From Pseudomonas fluorescens (lineage in GTDB: Bacteria > Pseudomonadota > Gammaproteobacteria > Pseudomonadales > Pseudomonadaceae): a stretch of DNA of 64,000 nucleotides. Numbering within the stretch: the first letter of the stretch is position 1; each line of letters opens with the position of its first letter. The notes below the pieces were generated by a model, which had not been told where the DNA came from, did not search any database, and saw only the letters and a program-made list of their open reading frames with translations. A program made the position numbers and the translations under genes. This document shows positions 29,029-37,959 of the stretch, piece by piece. The stretch spans positions 248,001-312,000 of the forward strand of contig NZ_MOBX01000013.1 in NCBI RefSeq assembly GCF_003732425.1, in the 5' to 3' direction.

Positions 29029-29487
29029 ATGAAGATGCTGGAGATCTACACCGGTCTGTTTGCCCTGACCACCTTACTGACTGGCTCCGCCTATGCCGCA
29101 CCGACGCCTGAAATCAAGGCAAAGGTGGCTATTCAAGAAGTCGCTTCTTGGGAGGGGACTCCCTATAAGTCCTATCCCGCAGGTCAGCCACAGCTAACCA
29201 TTCTCGAAATCACCATACCGCCCCACACTGCGTTACCTTGGCATCAGCATCCGGTTCCTAATGCCGCGTACGTAGTCTCTGGTGATTTGACGATAGAGGA
29301 TAGAACGTCCGGAAAGTCTCACCAGGTAACTGCCGGGCAGGGCTTCGCCGAGTCGGTGAACTCCAGTCATCGTGGCGTGACCGGAGATAGACAGGCGGTG
29401 GTCATAGTGACCTACTCGGGGGTAGAGGGGACACCTTTGTCAATTCCCGACAAAGGAGAGAAGGCCGAGTTCGAGCATCTGGAATAA
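29029..29487 (+). CDS. exported cupin-domain protein
   Basis: 152 residues with a signal peptide (LFALTTLLTGSAYA) and a cupin barrel: LPWHQHPVPNAAYVVSGDLTIED supplies HxH plus the later Glu/Asp positions of cupin motif 1, and QGFAESVNSSHRG gives motif 2 with its His. Likely a periplasmic metal-binding cupin, with no enzyme activity assignable. It stands alone between divergent and convergent neighbours. Confidence 0.8.
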   Translation: MKMLEIYTGLFALTTLLTGSAYAAPTPEIKAKVAIQEVASWEGTPYKSYPAGQPQLTILEITIPPHTALPWHQHPVPNAAYVVSGDLTIEDRTSGKSHQVTAGQGFAESVNSSHRGVTGDRQAVVIVTYSGVEGTPLSIPDKGEKAEFEHLE

Positions 29488-29594
29488 ATCTAGAATCCGA
29501 CAATCAATGCGACTATGAAGTGAAGCCATCAGCGATGGGTAAGAAAGCGAAAGCGCTTGTTGGCAGGATCTGACCGCTCTTCAACACAGAGGAA

Positions 29595-29631
29595 AACCGA
29601 TGGCGACGAGTTACGGTCGTCACTATCGGTT
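29595..29631. terminator. hairpin terminator between convergent genes
   Basis: AACCGATGGCGACGA pairs with TCGTCACTATCGGTT (two mismatches) around a seven-base loop, between the cupin and the AhpD-like gene. Confidence 0.5.
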
Positions 29632-29687
29632 ATCTGCTGCTGGCAGTGCACCACAGGATGTCAGGAATTTTGGCTCATACCGAACGG

Positions 29688-30272
29688 TCAGCCTTTGATC
29701 CAGCTTCCATCTTCCTGAGCGTCAATTGGAATATTGAAAGTCTTGATATAGGCAGAAAGCATGCGGTAGTAGCCAAGGACAATAAGGGCGTCGCTCAATT
29801 CTTCTAACGAGAAGTGTTGCTGGGCATGTTTGAAAAGCACGCCGGAGGCCATTCCTTTATCAATGACGGATTTGCCGAAACGCAACAGGAGGCGCTCTGC
29901 TTCAGTGAAGGCTTGAGTGTCATCGATGCAGCCTTCGCCGATGGCCACGAACTGATCAGGTCTAACGCCGGCTACTTGAGCGATGGACACGTGCTGCTCC
30001 CACTCATAAGCCACGCCTTCATGCGCGGCGAGCAGCAGTACTAACATTTCCTTGTGGTAATCAGAGATCGTCAGGTCGCGAAAGATGGCGTTGGTCAGGT
30101 CAATGGTGGGAATAAATGCACCCGCACTGTAACCCAACATTCTAAAAAAATTAACCTTGGTGGGTAGACCCTCGAATTTCTCGCGTACCGCTACGGGCAG
30201 CTTTCTGAAATCAGGATAATCGATAGCCACTTCAGAACTGATTTTATTATTGGCGCGGGACAAACTTGACAT
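29688..30272 (-). CDS. carboxymuconolactone decarboxylase / AhpD-like protein
   Basis: 194 residues, all-helical AhpD/CMD fold: FFRMLGYSAGAFIPTIDLTNAIF (in pieces), LVLLLAAHEGVAYEWEQHVSIAQVAGV and ELSDALIVLGYYRMLSAYIKTFNIP. The usual redox motif ExxxCxxC is replaced by AAHEGVAYEWEQH, where cysteines are absent but Glu and His are kept, as in the PA0269-type non-redox members. It may be a decarboxylase/isomerase-type protein rather than an alkylhydroperoxidase. AGGAGG precedes the ATG. Confidence 0.82.
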   Translation of the reverse strand: MSSLSRANNKISSEVAIDYPDFRKLPVAVREKFEGLPTKVNFFRMLGYSAGAFIPTIDLTNAIFRDLTISDYHKEMLVLLLAAHEGVAYEWEQHVSIAQVAGVRPDQFVAIGEGCIDDTQAFTEAERLLLRFGKSVIDKGMASGVLFKHAQQHFSLEELSDALIVLGYYRMLSAYIKTFNIPIDAQEDGSWIKG

Positions 30273-30470
30273 AAGAACCTCCTAAGGTTTTTCGGCGATT
30301 TAGAACTTATTACCTCAACTAATATGATGTATCCCAGCAATGAAAATTCATTTTCAGGAAGAAGCGTTTCATAACCAAATTATCATTTGGCCTGAACAAA
30401 TATTCAGACCTTAACGTATTAAATGATGCAAGGCTGTCGACGAAAACATCCGAAGTGTATGGTCGGCATT

Positions 30471-31853
30471 TCACGCTTGAATGGGCACAGCTCGCGGACG
30501 AGTAAGTGCCATGTTGACGATGATGCACGCCAACAGGACGCCCACACATACCTGCATGGAAACCGACATCCCGCTGGCGAACGCACTGGGCTCATCCTGC
30601 GAAATCAAAATTCCAAAAACCGCTACTCCGATAACACCGCCAAGTTGTCGGGCCGACGACATCAATCCAGATGCCATGCCCGCATCGCTTTGGCTGACCA
30701 CCGCCAGCATCGAATTATTCATGGAAGGGACTGTCGAGGCGCTACCGATGCCGACGATGATCAATGCTCCATTGAGCAACCATGCAGAGCTATCGGGTCC
30801 CACCTGGGAAAGCAGTAGAAAGCCAACGACTTGTAAGGCCAGCCCTGAAGTCATGATCTTCAGCGCGCTCACGTGCCGAGCAACGCGCGCGGATGCAAGA
30901 GAGGAAACTGTCATCACTGCGGTCAGGGGAATAAAGGCAAGCCCAGTGCGAACAGCATCGTAATGCAGGATGGTCTGAAAATAGATGCTCAGGATAAAGA
31001 CCACACCGTAAAAAGTGAGGTTGATGACCCCACCCGTGAACATCATGGCTAGCAGAACATTATTGCGAGATAGCCGGGCCGGCAGCATCGGCGCGCTTAC
31101 CTTGGCTTCAATCAGCATAAAAACGCACAGTGCCAGCGCCGCCAAACCCATACTGGACAGAGGGATCGCGGTCCATCCCAGACCGCTCGCCTCTGTCAAT
31201 CCATAGGTCAGCAAAGCCAGGCAAGTAGCGACGCTGACCTGACCGTAGACGTCGACTTTGTTATCCGTGCGCGGTGACGCAGAGGTGAAGCGCAAGGTCA
31301 GAAAGATAGCCAGCACGCCCAATGGAATATTGACGAGGAACACGCTGCGCCAGCCCAGATACTGAATCATAAAGCCGCCCAACACCGGACCTGCAGCCAA
31401 CGCAATACCGCCGCAGGCCCCCCACAGAGCGACTGCCGAACGGCGTTTGTCCGGATCGCTGAAATTCTGACGGATAAGCGTCAGTGAGGTCGGAATCAGG
31501 AACGCTGCACCCAGGCCCTGTACGCAACGCATGATGATGAGCATCGGCATGCTAGTCGCCAGACCACAGCCGAGGGAGGCAAGGGTAAAAACAGCAAAGC
31601 CGAACACGAATACACCCTTCGCCCCCCATTTATCGCCAAGACCTCCGCCGAGAATAAGCAATGCCGAAAACACCAGCGCATAGCTGTTGATCACCCATTG
31701 CAGGCCGGTAAGGTTCGTACCGAACGCAGACTTCAGAGCGCCAAGGCCAACATTGACCACGCTGACGTCCAACTGGACCACGAAAAACCCCAAACACGCT
31801 GCGATCTGAATAGCGACCAAATTCACATTTTTTTGCATTTCAAATGCCGACAA
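30471..31853 (-). CDS. MFS transporter, DHA2 (14-TMS drug:H+ antiporter) type
   Basis: 460 residues with many hydrophobic segments: FFVVQLDVSVVNVGLGALK, LQWVINSYALVFSALLI, a GGLGDKWGAKGVFVFG loop motif and AAGPVLGGFMIQYLGWRSVFLVN (motif C, antiporter signature). These are features of EmrB/QacA-like exporters, though the length is short for 14 TMS. Divergent from the LysR gene at 31941, which probably regulates it. Confidence 0.88.
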   Translation of the reverse strand: MSAFEMQKNVNLVAIQIAACLGFFVVQLDVSVVNVGLGALKSAFGTNLTGLQWVINSYALVFSALLILGGGLGDKWGAKGVFVFGFAVFTLASLGCGLATSMPMLIIMRCVQGLGAAFLIPTSLTLIRQNFSDPDKRRSAVALWGACGGIALAAGPVLGGFMIQYLGWRSVFLVNIPLGVLAIFLTLRFTSASPRTDNKVDVYGQVSVATCLALLTYGLTEASGLGWTAIPLSSMGLAALALCVFMLIEAKVSAPMLPARLSRNNVLLAMMFTGGVINLTFYGVVFILSIYFQTILHYDAVRTGLAFIPLTAVMTVSSLASARVARHVSALKIMTSGLALQVVGFLLLSQVGPDSSAWLLNGALIIVGIGSASTVPSMNNSMLAVVSQSDAGMASGLMSSARQLGGVIGVAVFGILISQDEPSAFASGMSVSMQVCVGVLLACIIVNMALTRPRAVPIQA

Positions 31854-31890
31854 TTGACTGTAGGGAACCCATGCTAGACGTTGACTTGAT

Positions 31891-31935
31891 ATGCGTAAAT
31901 CCGTAAAAGTGCAGGCATGCCATGCAGATACGCAT
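31891..31935. promoter_or_regulatory. spaced inverted repeat in the MFS/LysR divergent promoter
   Basis: ATGCGTA (31891-31897) and TACGCAT (31929-31935) form an exact inverted repeat separated by 31 bases, with GGCATGCC between them. The spacing suits two LysR half-sites bound by a tetramer. Functional assignment is inference. Confidence 0.45.
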
Positions 31936-31940
31936 AGATT

Positions 31941-32798
31941 ATGAACTGGGAAGACCTACGTTACTTTGTGGCAATTGCCAGCGCCGGAACGTTGTCCGGG
32001 GCCTCGCGGCAATTGGGTGTCGATCAAGCGACGGTTAGCCGCCGGCTGGCAGCGCTTGAGACAGACCTGGGTGCCCGTTTGGTTGATCGCCAACCGCGAA
32101 AGGCATTTCTTACCCCGCTGGGTCAGGAAGTCCTGACACACGCTCTGAAAATCGAGGACAGCGTATTTGCGGTCAAACGACTCTCGCTGAGTGCGAGCAG
32201 CCAATCGCGTGCCAAAATCACAATCTCCGCTCCCCCGATCCTCGCCCGACATTTTTTCGCACCGCAACTGCTGGTTCTATCCCAGCGCCTGCCTCAGGTT
32301 CAGGTGTCGGTATTGAGCGAATCGCACGTTGCGTCCTTGTCCAAGCTGGAGGCAGACCTAGCCATTCGCCTGACGCCAGGTACCGCGGATTCAGACATTG
32401 TAAAAAGAATCGGTGAGATGCAATTCGGACTCTACTCGACCCCCTCCTACGCGAATGTCGCAAACCCGCAGCAATGGGAATTCATCGGCTATACCGAGTA
32501 TCCGGTCGCTTTTGATCATAAAAACTGGTTGTACCAGACCATTGGCAACCGCCGTGTAGTCTGTGAGGTTGCCGACCTCAGCAATCAATATGAGGCCGCT
32601 TGTACGGGGATTGGAGTTGCCGGATTACCCTGCTTCCTAGCCGATCAAGATGAACGACTGCTAAGACTGTCGAGTTCCGAGAAGATGTTGAGCCTAGGAA
32701 TCTTCTTGGCCCTCCACCCTGATCGTCGCAATGATCAATTAGTACGCGACACCAGTGCCGTCATCACGGAACTGATAACTGATCTTGGGCTGACTTGA
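31941..32798 (+). CDS. LysR-type transcriptional regulator
   Basis: 285 residues with N-terminal HTH (SGASRQLGVDQATVSRRLAALE, then GARLVDRQPRKAFLTPLG) and a LysR substrate-binding domain. This early MNWEDLRYFVAIASAGTLS form is common in regulators of adjacent drug exporters. Divergent from the DHA2 transporter. No good ribosome-binding site is visible before the ATG. Directly after its stop lies the catR-end repeat. Confidence 0.9.
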   Translation: MNWEDLRYFVAIASAGTLSGASRQLGVDQATVSRRLAALETDLGARLVDRQPRKAFLTPLGQEVLTHALKIEDSVFAVKRLSLSASSQSRAKITISAPPILARHFFAPQLLVLSQRLPQVQVSVLSESHVASLSKLEADLAIRLTPGTADSDIVKRIGEMQFGLYSTPSYANVANPQQWEFIGYTEYPVAFDHKNWLYQTIGNRRVVCEVADLSNQYEAACTGIGVAGLPCFLADQDERLLRLSSSEKMLSLGIFLALHPDRRNDQLVRDTSAVITELITDLGLT

Positions 32799-32800
32799 TA

Positions 32801-32870
32801 ACGCTGTCTCAGCATCATTGCATCTATCAATCGCTGATCCGGGCACGCTATGGCGTGCGCGGATCAATCC
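32801..32870. repeat. direct repeat copy B: catR 3'-end remnant plus hairpin
   Basis: Reads as the last codons of a catR-like gene (RCLSIIASINR and stop, against RCLSIITSINP in catR) followed by the same 30-base hairpin (32836-32865) with one base changed. No catR body precedes it; the preceding LysR gene has a different C-terminus. It is thus a remnant of recombination. Confidence 0.75.
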
Positions 32871-32895
32871 TGCCGTCCTCGGTTGAGCTGGGCGG

Positions 32896-34074
32896 TCAGG
32901 CGAGAAAATCTTCCACCAGTTTTACCCAGCAATCGGCGCCCAGTCGGATCAGCTCATCATTGAAGTCGTAGTGCGGGTTGTGCACCGAGCAGCCGTGAAA
33001 CTCGCCCTCACCATTACCCAGTAAGAAATAGCACCCCGGCACTTCTGTGAGCATCCAGGCGAAGTCCTCGGTGGCCATGACCTTCGGTCCGCGGCTTTGC
33101 AGGTGGCCAGGTTCAAAGAGTGGTGCAAGGCTTTCGCGCACTCGTTGCGTTTCGGTCTCGTCATTGATTAGGGCGGGGGCCAGCGGGGTAATTTCCAGGT
33201 CAATGCTCACGCCGAATGATTGCTCGTGACCGCGAACGATCTGTTCGAGTCGCTGATTGATCTTTTGCTGAGTTTGCGGGGTGTCGGTACGCACACTGAT
33301 CAGCATGCTGGCCTCATCAGGAATGATGTTGTAGACACTCCCGGCCTGTAGCATGCCGATGCTGATGACCGCGTATTCCTCCGGGCCGAGGTTGCGCGAC
33401 TTGATGGTCTGGATCGCGTTGATCAGGCTGGCTACAACAGGCAATGGATCAACCGATTTCTCTGGCATGGCGCCGTGTCCACCTTGCCCACTGACGCGCA
33501 GCGATACACGTTGCGAGGATGCCATGGTGGGTCCCGCCTGAATCACAGCCGTGCCCAAGGGGTAACTAGGCATGTTATGCAGCGCGAAAATCGCATCGCA
33601 GGGAAATCGCTGGAACAGGCCGTCGTCGATCATCGCCTTGGCCCCACACAAGCCCTCCTCGTCCGGTTGGAAAATCAAATTCAGGGTGCCGTTGAATTCG
33701 CCGTGGGTTGCCAGACGATAAGCCGCCGCGAGCAGGATCGCGGTATGCCCGTCATGCCCGCAGGCATGCATGCGATCGGCAATCTGGCTGGCATGCGCGA
33801 AGGTGTTTTTTTCTTGCATGGGCAGCGCGTCCATATCGGCGCGCAGACCGATACGGCGTGTGCCCTCGCCTCTTTTCAGGACGCCGACCAGGCCATGTCC
33901 GCCGATACCGCGATGCAGCTCATAGCCCCATTGCGTCAGTTTGGCGGCGACCAGCTCCGCGGTGTTCGGGGTTTCGCCGCCCAGTTCAGGCGCTGCATGG
34001 ATTTGTCGGCGCAAGGCGATGAAGCTCTGCAGTTCGGTGTCGCTCAACGCTGATTGGTTTTGTTGATTGCGCAT
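32896..34074 (-). CDS. M20 family amidohydrolase (hippurate hydrolase-like)
   Basis: 392 residues: RRQIHAAPELGGETPNTA, the metal site MHACGHDGHTAILLAAAY, FQPDEEGLCGAKAMIDDG, GQGGHGAMPEKSVDP and a C-terminal CSVHNPHYDFND histidine. Complete catalytic set of the HipO/ILR1 family, which cleaves amide bonds of N-acyl or N-aroyl amino acids. It starts three bases after the MHS transporter stop, so the two form an operon for uptake and hydrolysis of an amide conjugate (inference). Confidence 0.9.
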   Translation of the reverse strand: MRNQQNQSALSDTELQSFIALRRQIHAAPELGGETPNTAELVAAKLTQWGYELHRGIGGHGLVGVLKRGEGTRRIGLRADMDALPMQEKNTFAHASQIADRMHACGHDGHTAILLAAAYRLATHGEFNGTLNLIFQPDEEGLCGAKAMIDDGLFQRFPCDAIFALHNMPSYPLGTAVIQAGPTMASSQRVSLRVSGQGGHGAMPEKSVDPLPVVASLINAIQTIKSRNLGPEEYAVISIGMLQAGSVYNIIPDEASMLISVRTDTPQTQQKINQRLEQIVRGHEQSFGVSIDLEITPLAPALINDETETQRVRESLAPLFEPGHLQSRGPKVMATEDFAWMLTEVPGCYFLLGNGEGEFHGCSVHNPHYDFNDELIRLGADCWVKLVEDFLA

Positions 34075-34077
34075 GGG

Positions 34078-35397
34078 TCAGTCTCGTCCAATGTTTTCCG
34101 GGAACAATTTCAAGCAGCACAGGCTGATTACCCCGCCCACTAGCAGGTAGAACGCGGGGGCCGTGGGTGTGTTGAGTGCCGAGGTAAGCCAAGTGGCGAT
34201 CAACGGCGAGAAGCCGCCGAACAGGGTGACGCCAAAGCTGTAACTCACCGAGGTGCCGAGCGCTCGGTGTGGCTTGGCAAAGCCTTCCATGATCATCGCG
34301 AAAAACGCCCCGGAGCCCACACACCCGGGCAGTACCAGAAGCGCGACGATCAGCATCGCGATGTACAAGTCAGTGCTATGCGACAACAGCCATAGCGCGG
34401 GCCATGCTGCGATAACCGGCAAGGTAATTGTCCAAACCAGCAGTTTTTTGCGCAGGCCGTGGCGGTCGGCGTAGCGCCCTGCTATCGGCGTGATGATCGC
34501 CAGGCACGCCGCTGAAGCGCAGGCAATCGCCAAGGCGCTGCGCTGCGGATAATGCAGTGCACTGACCAGATACGCCGGCATGTAGAAAATGAACAGGTAC
34601 ATGCTGATGGTTGCGCTCGCCATCAATCCGGTGGCGAGTACGGTATTGCGCAGATCAATGACCTCGCGCCAGCCGGGTTTGTGCCCGGTGGATGGTGAAG
34701 AGCTGATGACGGGCGCTTCAAGGGTTTCCGGCAGGCAGCGGCGGATGTACCAGCCGACAGGTCCAATCAGCAAACCGATGACAAAAGGGATGCGCCAACC
34801 CCACGCTTCCAGGTCTGGCGTAGTCATGACACTGCTCAGGAGAAGACCGATTCCAGCCCCTACCAGCGCCGCGTAACCCTGGCTCGCAGCCTGCCAGCTG
34901 ACATTACGGCAACGATTTTTCGTCGCCGACGATTCCATCATCAACACCGAGGCGGTGCCGACTTCTCCACCGGCAGAAAAACCTTGAGTCATCCGGCCGA
35001 TAACCAGCAGAGCAGTGCCCAATACTCCTGCTTGCTGATAAGTGGGGGCGAATGCGATGAGCGCCGTCCCCAGTGTCATCAGTGCAATGGTCAGCGTTAG
35101 CGCGGCCTTGCGACCCTTTCTATCGGCGAAACGGCCAATCACCATCGCCCCGACCGGACGCATCAAAAAGCCCACCCCGAACGCCGTCAACGACATAAGC
35201 AATGAGGCTATCGGAGACTGGGCCGGGAAAAAGTTCTTGGCGATTATCACGGCAAAAAAGCTGTAGATCGTGAAGTCGTACATCTCCAGGGCATTGCCCA
35301 GGGCGCACGCTACGGTGGCTTTTCTGGAGTTGGTGGTGGCCGGATTGGAACGCATCGTTCCGTTGGCCAGGGAAGTGTCCGAATGCAGGGTCGTCAT
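34078..35397 (-). CDS. MFS transporter, metabolite:H+ symporter (MHS) family
   Basis: 439 residues, 12 TM segments and MHS-family markers: ACALGNALEMYDFTIYSFFA, a FLMRPVGAMVIGRFADRKGRKAAL loop, GFSAGGEVGTASVLMMESS. It is related to citrate, proline/betaine and shikimate carriers. GGAGCG lies six bases before ATG 35397; the in-frame start at 35436 was rejected. Transcribed into the amidohydrolase gene and divergent from the porin gene. Confidence 0.88.
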   Translation of the reverse strand: MTTLHSDTSLANGTMRSNPATTNSRKATVACALGNALEMYDFTIYSFFAVIIAKNFFPAQSPIASLLMSLTAFGVGFLMRPVGAMVIGRFADRKGRKAALTLTIALMTLGTALIAFAPTYQQAGVLGTALLVIGRMTQGFSAGGEVGTASVLMMESSATKNRCRNVSWQAASQGYAALVGAGIGLLLSSVMTTPDLEAWGWRIPFVIGLLIGPVGWYIRRCLPETLEAPVISSSPSTGHKPGWREVIDLRNTVLATGLMASATISMYLFIFYMPAYLVSALHYPQRSALAIACASAACLAIITPIAGRYADRHGLRKKLLVWTITLPVIAAWPALWLLSHSTDLYIAMLIVALLVLPGCVGSGAFFAMIMEGFAKPHRALGTSVSYSFGVTLFGGFSPLIATWLTSALNTPTAPAFYLLVGGVISLCCLKLFPENIGRD

Positions 35398-35785
35398 GGC
35401 ACGCTCCGATTTATTATTGGCGTTATGCGAGACCAACTATCGGGGAACTCCGAAGACGAATCACTTGCGCTTTTTGCAGGCAATTAACCAATGGTTAACT
35501 TGTTTGCGTCACGTCCTTTGAATGCGCCCTACAACGGTGCTGCGTGAGGACTTGAAGACGGGTATCGCACCAATGGCTTCCATTATTCAGACGCATGCAA
35601 TCGCCGAATCGAAGTAATCGGGCTTCTTTTTGTGATCTTTGCCCATTCCTGCCGCCCTCATTGCACCGGTCATTCCCCAGCAAATTAACCAGTAGGCATA
35701 CCCATGCAAAATTGACCATTTCCGCCGGTTTTTATTTTCGTAGAGGCTGCGACCCATCAGCCATCACGTCTACGGAGCGTCTGAA
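35398..35785. promoter_or_regulatory. divergent promoter region with LysR-type palindrome
   Basis: No gene is supported here. TTAACCA-A-TGGTTAA at 35484-35498 is an exact inverted repeat, and a further ATTAACCA half-site lies near 35683-35690. These are the likely binding sites of the LysR regulator encoded at 36922-37845, controlling transporter and porin together (inference). Confidence 0.5.
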
Positions 35786-36925
35786 ATGGTTATGTCCGCC
35801 GCGCGCAATTGTTCATTGACCGCTTTGCTTCTGGGGCTCGGGCTACCGACGTGCAGCCAGGCTGAGGGATTCCCTGCCATTGCTCGAGTAGCGCCAGGAT
35901 TTGGCTATTACAACGTCGATAAGGGCTACACCGACAAGCTCAATGTCTACGGCACGCTCGACGCATTTGTTAATTATCAGGACTCGGGCCATCACTCCGG
36001 AAGCAAACTTGCGGGCGGTGGCGCCTGGACCAATAAGCTCGGGCTTTACATGCGCAAGGCCCTCAACCCGGATACGGTGCTGGAGTTCGACGTCGAGGAA
36101 GGTTTCAACCTCAATGGCCAAGCGCTCGACGAGCACTGGAAGCAGGTCGGCATGCTACGGTTGACAGTGGCGGCGCTGCGTTCGCGGGAGTACGGCAAGT
36201 TGGAGTTCGGTAAAACCTATGGCATGGGCACGCCGACGTTTGCTGATCCGTTCCTGGCCACCTACGGTTCGCCCTATACCTACCTGACCAGCCCGCCGGC
36301 CGGGCGCGGTGCCTATTATCTGGATATGCGCCCCAAGCACACCCTCGCCTACACCACGCCAAAATTCGCCGGTTTCAGCGTGGCCACCGCCGTGAGCCTG
36401 GGCTTGAACGATACCGCCAGCTCCGGCAAAACCGTGCGCGGCAAAAGCTTGAGTGTTCAGTACAGCAATGCGCGGTGGATTTTGCTGGGCTCAATCAATG
36501 ATTACTTGAGCGATCCATGGGACGACGGCGACCGCCAGCGGCAGACCCACAACTATTTCAAAAGCGCTTCAGCGTTTTATGACTTCGGGCCGCTGTCTGC
36601 CAATGTCACCTGGCAACGCCAGGACGTCGACTACCACGCGACGTCAAGCATGAGCGCATGGACGTTAGGCCTTTCCGCGCCCGTCGGCAAAGCCGATGTG
36701 GCGCGCATGGCACTGGTCAAGCGCGACATCGAATTCGGCGACAAGGACGCCACCGGGATCATGCTCGGCTACGACCATTTCCTGAAAAAGAACTGGGCCA
36801 TCTACGGTCGGCTCGCCCTGATCGATAACCGCCCGGAATCCGCGATCAGCTATGCGGGAATCCCCCTCGAGCAAAGCGGCGACGACCCCGGCAACCTGGC
36901 CGTCGGCATGTACTACCACTTCTAG
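35786..36925 (+). CDS. outer-membrane general porin (Gram-negative porin family)
   Basis: 379 residues with a signal peptide (SLTALLLGLGLPTCSQA) and 16-strand type beta repeats: LNVYGTLDAFVNYQ, KLGLYMRKALN, GKLEFGKTYGMGTPTF and a terminal YYHF with Phe. This trimeric porin type is commoner in beta-proteobacteria. GGAG precedes the ATG. Tail-to-tail overlap of 4 nt with the LysR gene. Likely the uptake route for the amidohydrolase substrate (inference). Confidence 0.82.
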   Translation: MVMSAARNCSLTALLLGLGLPTCSQAEGFPAIARVAPGFGYYNVDKGYTDKLNVYGTLDAFVNYQDSGHHSGSKLAGGGAWTNKLGLYMRKALNPDTVLEFDVEEGFNLNGQALDEHWKQVGMLRLTVAALRSREYGKLEFGKTYGMGTPTFADPFLATYGSPYTYLTSPPAGRGAYYLDMRPKHTLAYTTPKFAGFSVATAVSLGLNDTASSGKTVRGKSLSVQYSNARWILLGSINDYLSDPWDDGDRQRQTHNYFKSASAFYDFGPLSANVTWQRQDVDYHATSSMSAWTLGLSAPVGKADVARMALVKRDIEFGDKDATGIMLGYDHFLKKNWAIYGRLALIDNRPESAISYAGIPLEQSGDDPGNLAVGMYYHF

Positions 36926-37845
36926 TAAGTCGGCTCTGCTGAAGACTCAGCGGCCAATTTGGATTTGAGACCGTTGAACAGATCTCTCGCCGGCGACGTC
37001 AGCGAATGGCGGTCAACGCACACCAGATAAATCGGGTATTCCGGGATGACCTCCTCGACTTCGACGAGGACCAGTTCCGGTACCCTTCCCGGCGGCAGTG
37101 CACTGCCCAGCGCCAGATTGCTCAGGGTCATGAACGCATCGGCATTCTCGACCAGGCGCAAGGCCAGGAACAGCGAGGCGCACTCGATCACCTTCTGCGG
37201 GGGGTGAATATCGTTGACCTCGAACATTTGATAGAACTGTGAAGATCGATCATCCACCTCGTCGAGGCTGATCCAGTTGGCGTACTGCAATTGCCGCAAC
37301 GACGGCGAATGGCGCATCGGGTTGTTCGGGCTGCATACCACGGTCCCTTTGATCCGGTGCAGGGCTTCCCAATCAAGATTCAAGCGTTGAGTGTTTTGTT
37401 GAGACGTCAGGGCAAAGTCCAGGCTCCCATCGCGCAAACGCTGAACGATATGGCTGGGGCGCAGCTCGATCAGTTTGATCCGCACGCGAGGGTTCTTCGC
37501 CTGATAGTCACTGATGCATTTCTCAAAACCCGGCAGCATGGCGGTCAGTGAAGTGACGCCGACAGCTACCTCGCCCACAGCCATGTCGTGGATATTATCG
37601 GCCTCGATTTGCAGGCGCCGCATGCTCTCGACCGCCATGTGCGCATGCCGGATGATCCGTCGGCCTTCGTCCGTCAACGACATGCCTTTATAGGAACGCT
37701 GCAGCAGGGTCAGGCCTAACTCACGCTCCAGATCCTTGATTGAACGACTCAACGCAGGCTGGGTGACATGCAGCATCTGCGAGGCTTCATTGATGCTGCC
37801 GCACTGGTTGATCGCGACCAAGGCTCTGATTTGATGGAATTTCAC
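36922..37845 (-). CDS. LysR-type regulator, AbgR-like
   Basis: About 307 residues from a GTG at 37845 (KFHQIRALVAINQCGSINEAS); an ATG at 37899 would add 18 residues. HTH ASQMLHVTQPALSRSIKDLE and the effector domain resemble AbgR, the regulator beside the aminobenzoyl-glutamate amidohydrolase genes in E. coli. Here too the neighbouring cluster contains an M20 amidohydrolase and a transporter, supporting a similar role. Confidence 0.82.
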   Translation of the reverse strand: MKFHQIRALVAINQCGSINEASQMLHVTQPALSRSIKDLERELGLTLLQRSYKGMSLTDEGRRIIRHAHMAVESMRRLQIEADNIHDMAVGEVAVGVTSLTAMLPGFEKCISDYQAKNPRVRIKLIELRPSHIVQRLRDGSLDFALTSQQNTQRLNLDWEALHRIKGTVVCSPNNPMRHSPSLRQLQYANWISLDEVDDRSSQFYQMFEVNDIHPPQKVIECASLFLALRLVENADAFMTLSNLALGSALPPGRVPELVLVEVEEVIPEYPIYLVCVDRHSLTSPARDLFNGLKSKLAAESSAEPTY

Positions 37846-37959
37846 GGTGTGCGACTCGCTTTTTATTTGGCGCCAACCATAAAGCAATATGTCGGCCATT
37901 CACCACTCGTTGATTCAAGCTGTCGACTCGATCACGCAGCAAGTATCGCGATCCCACAC

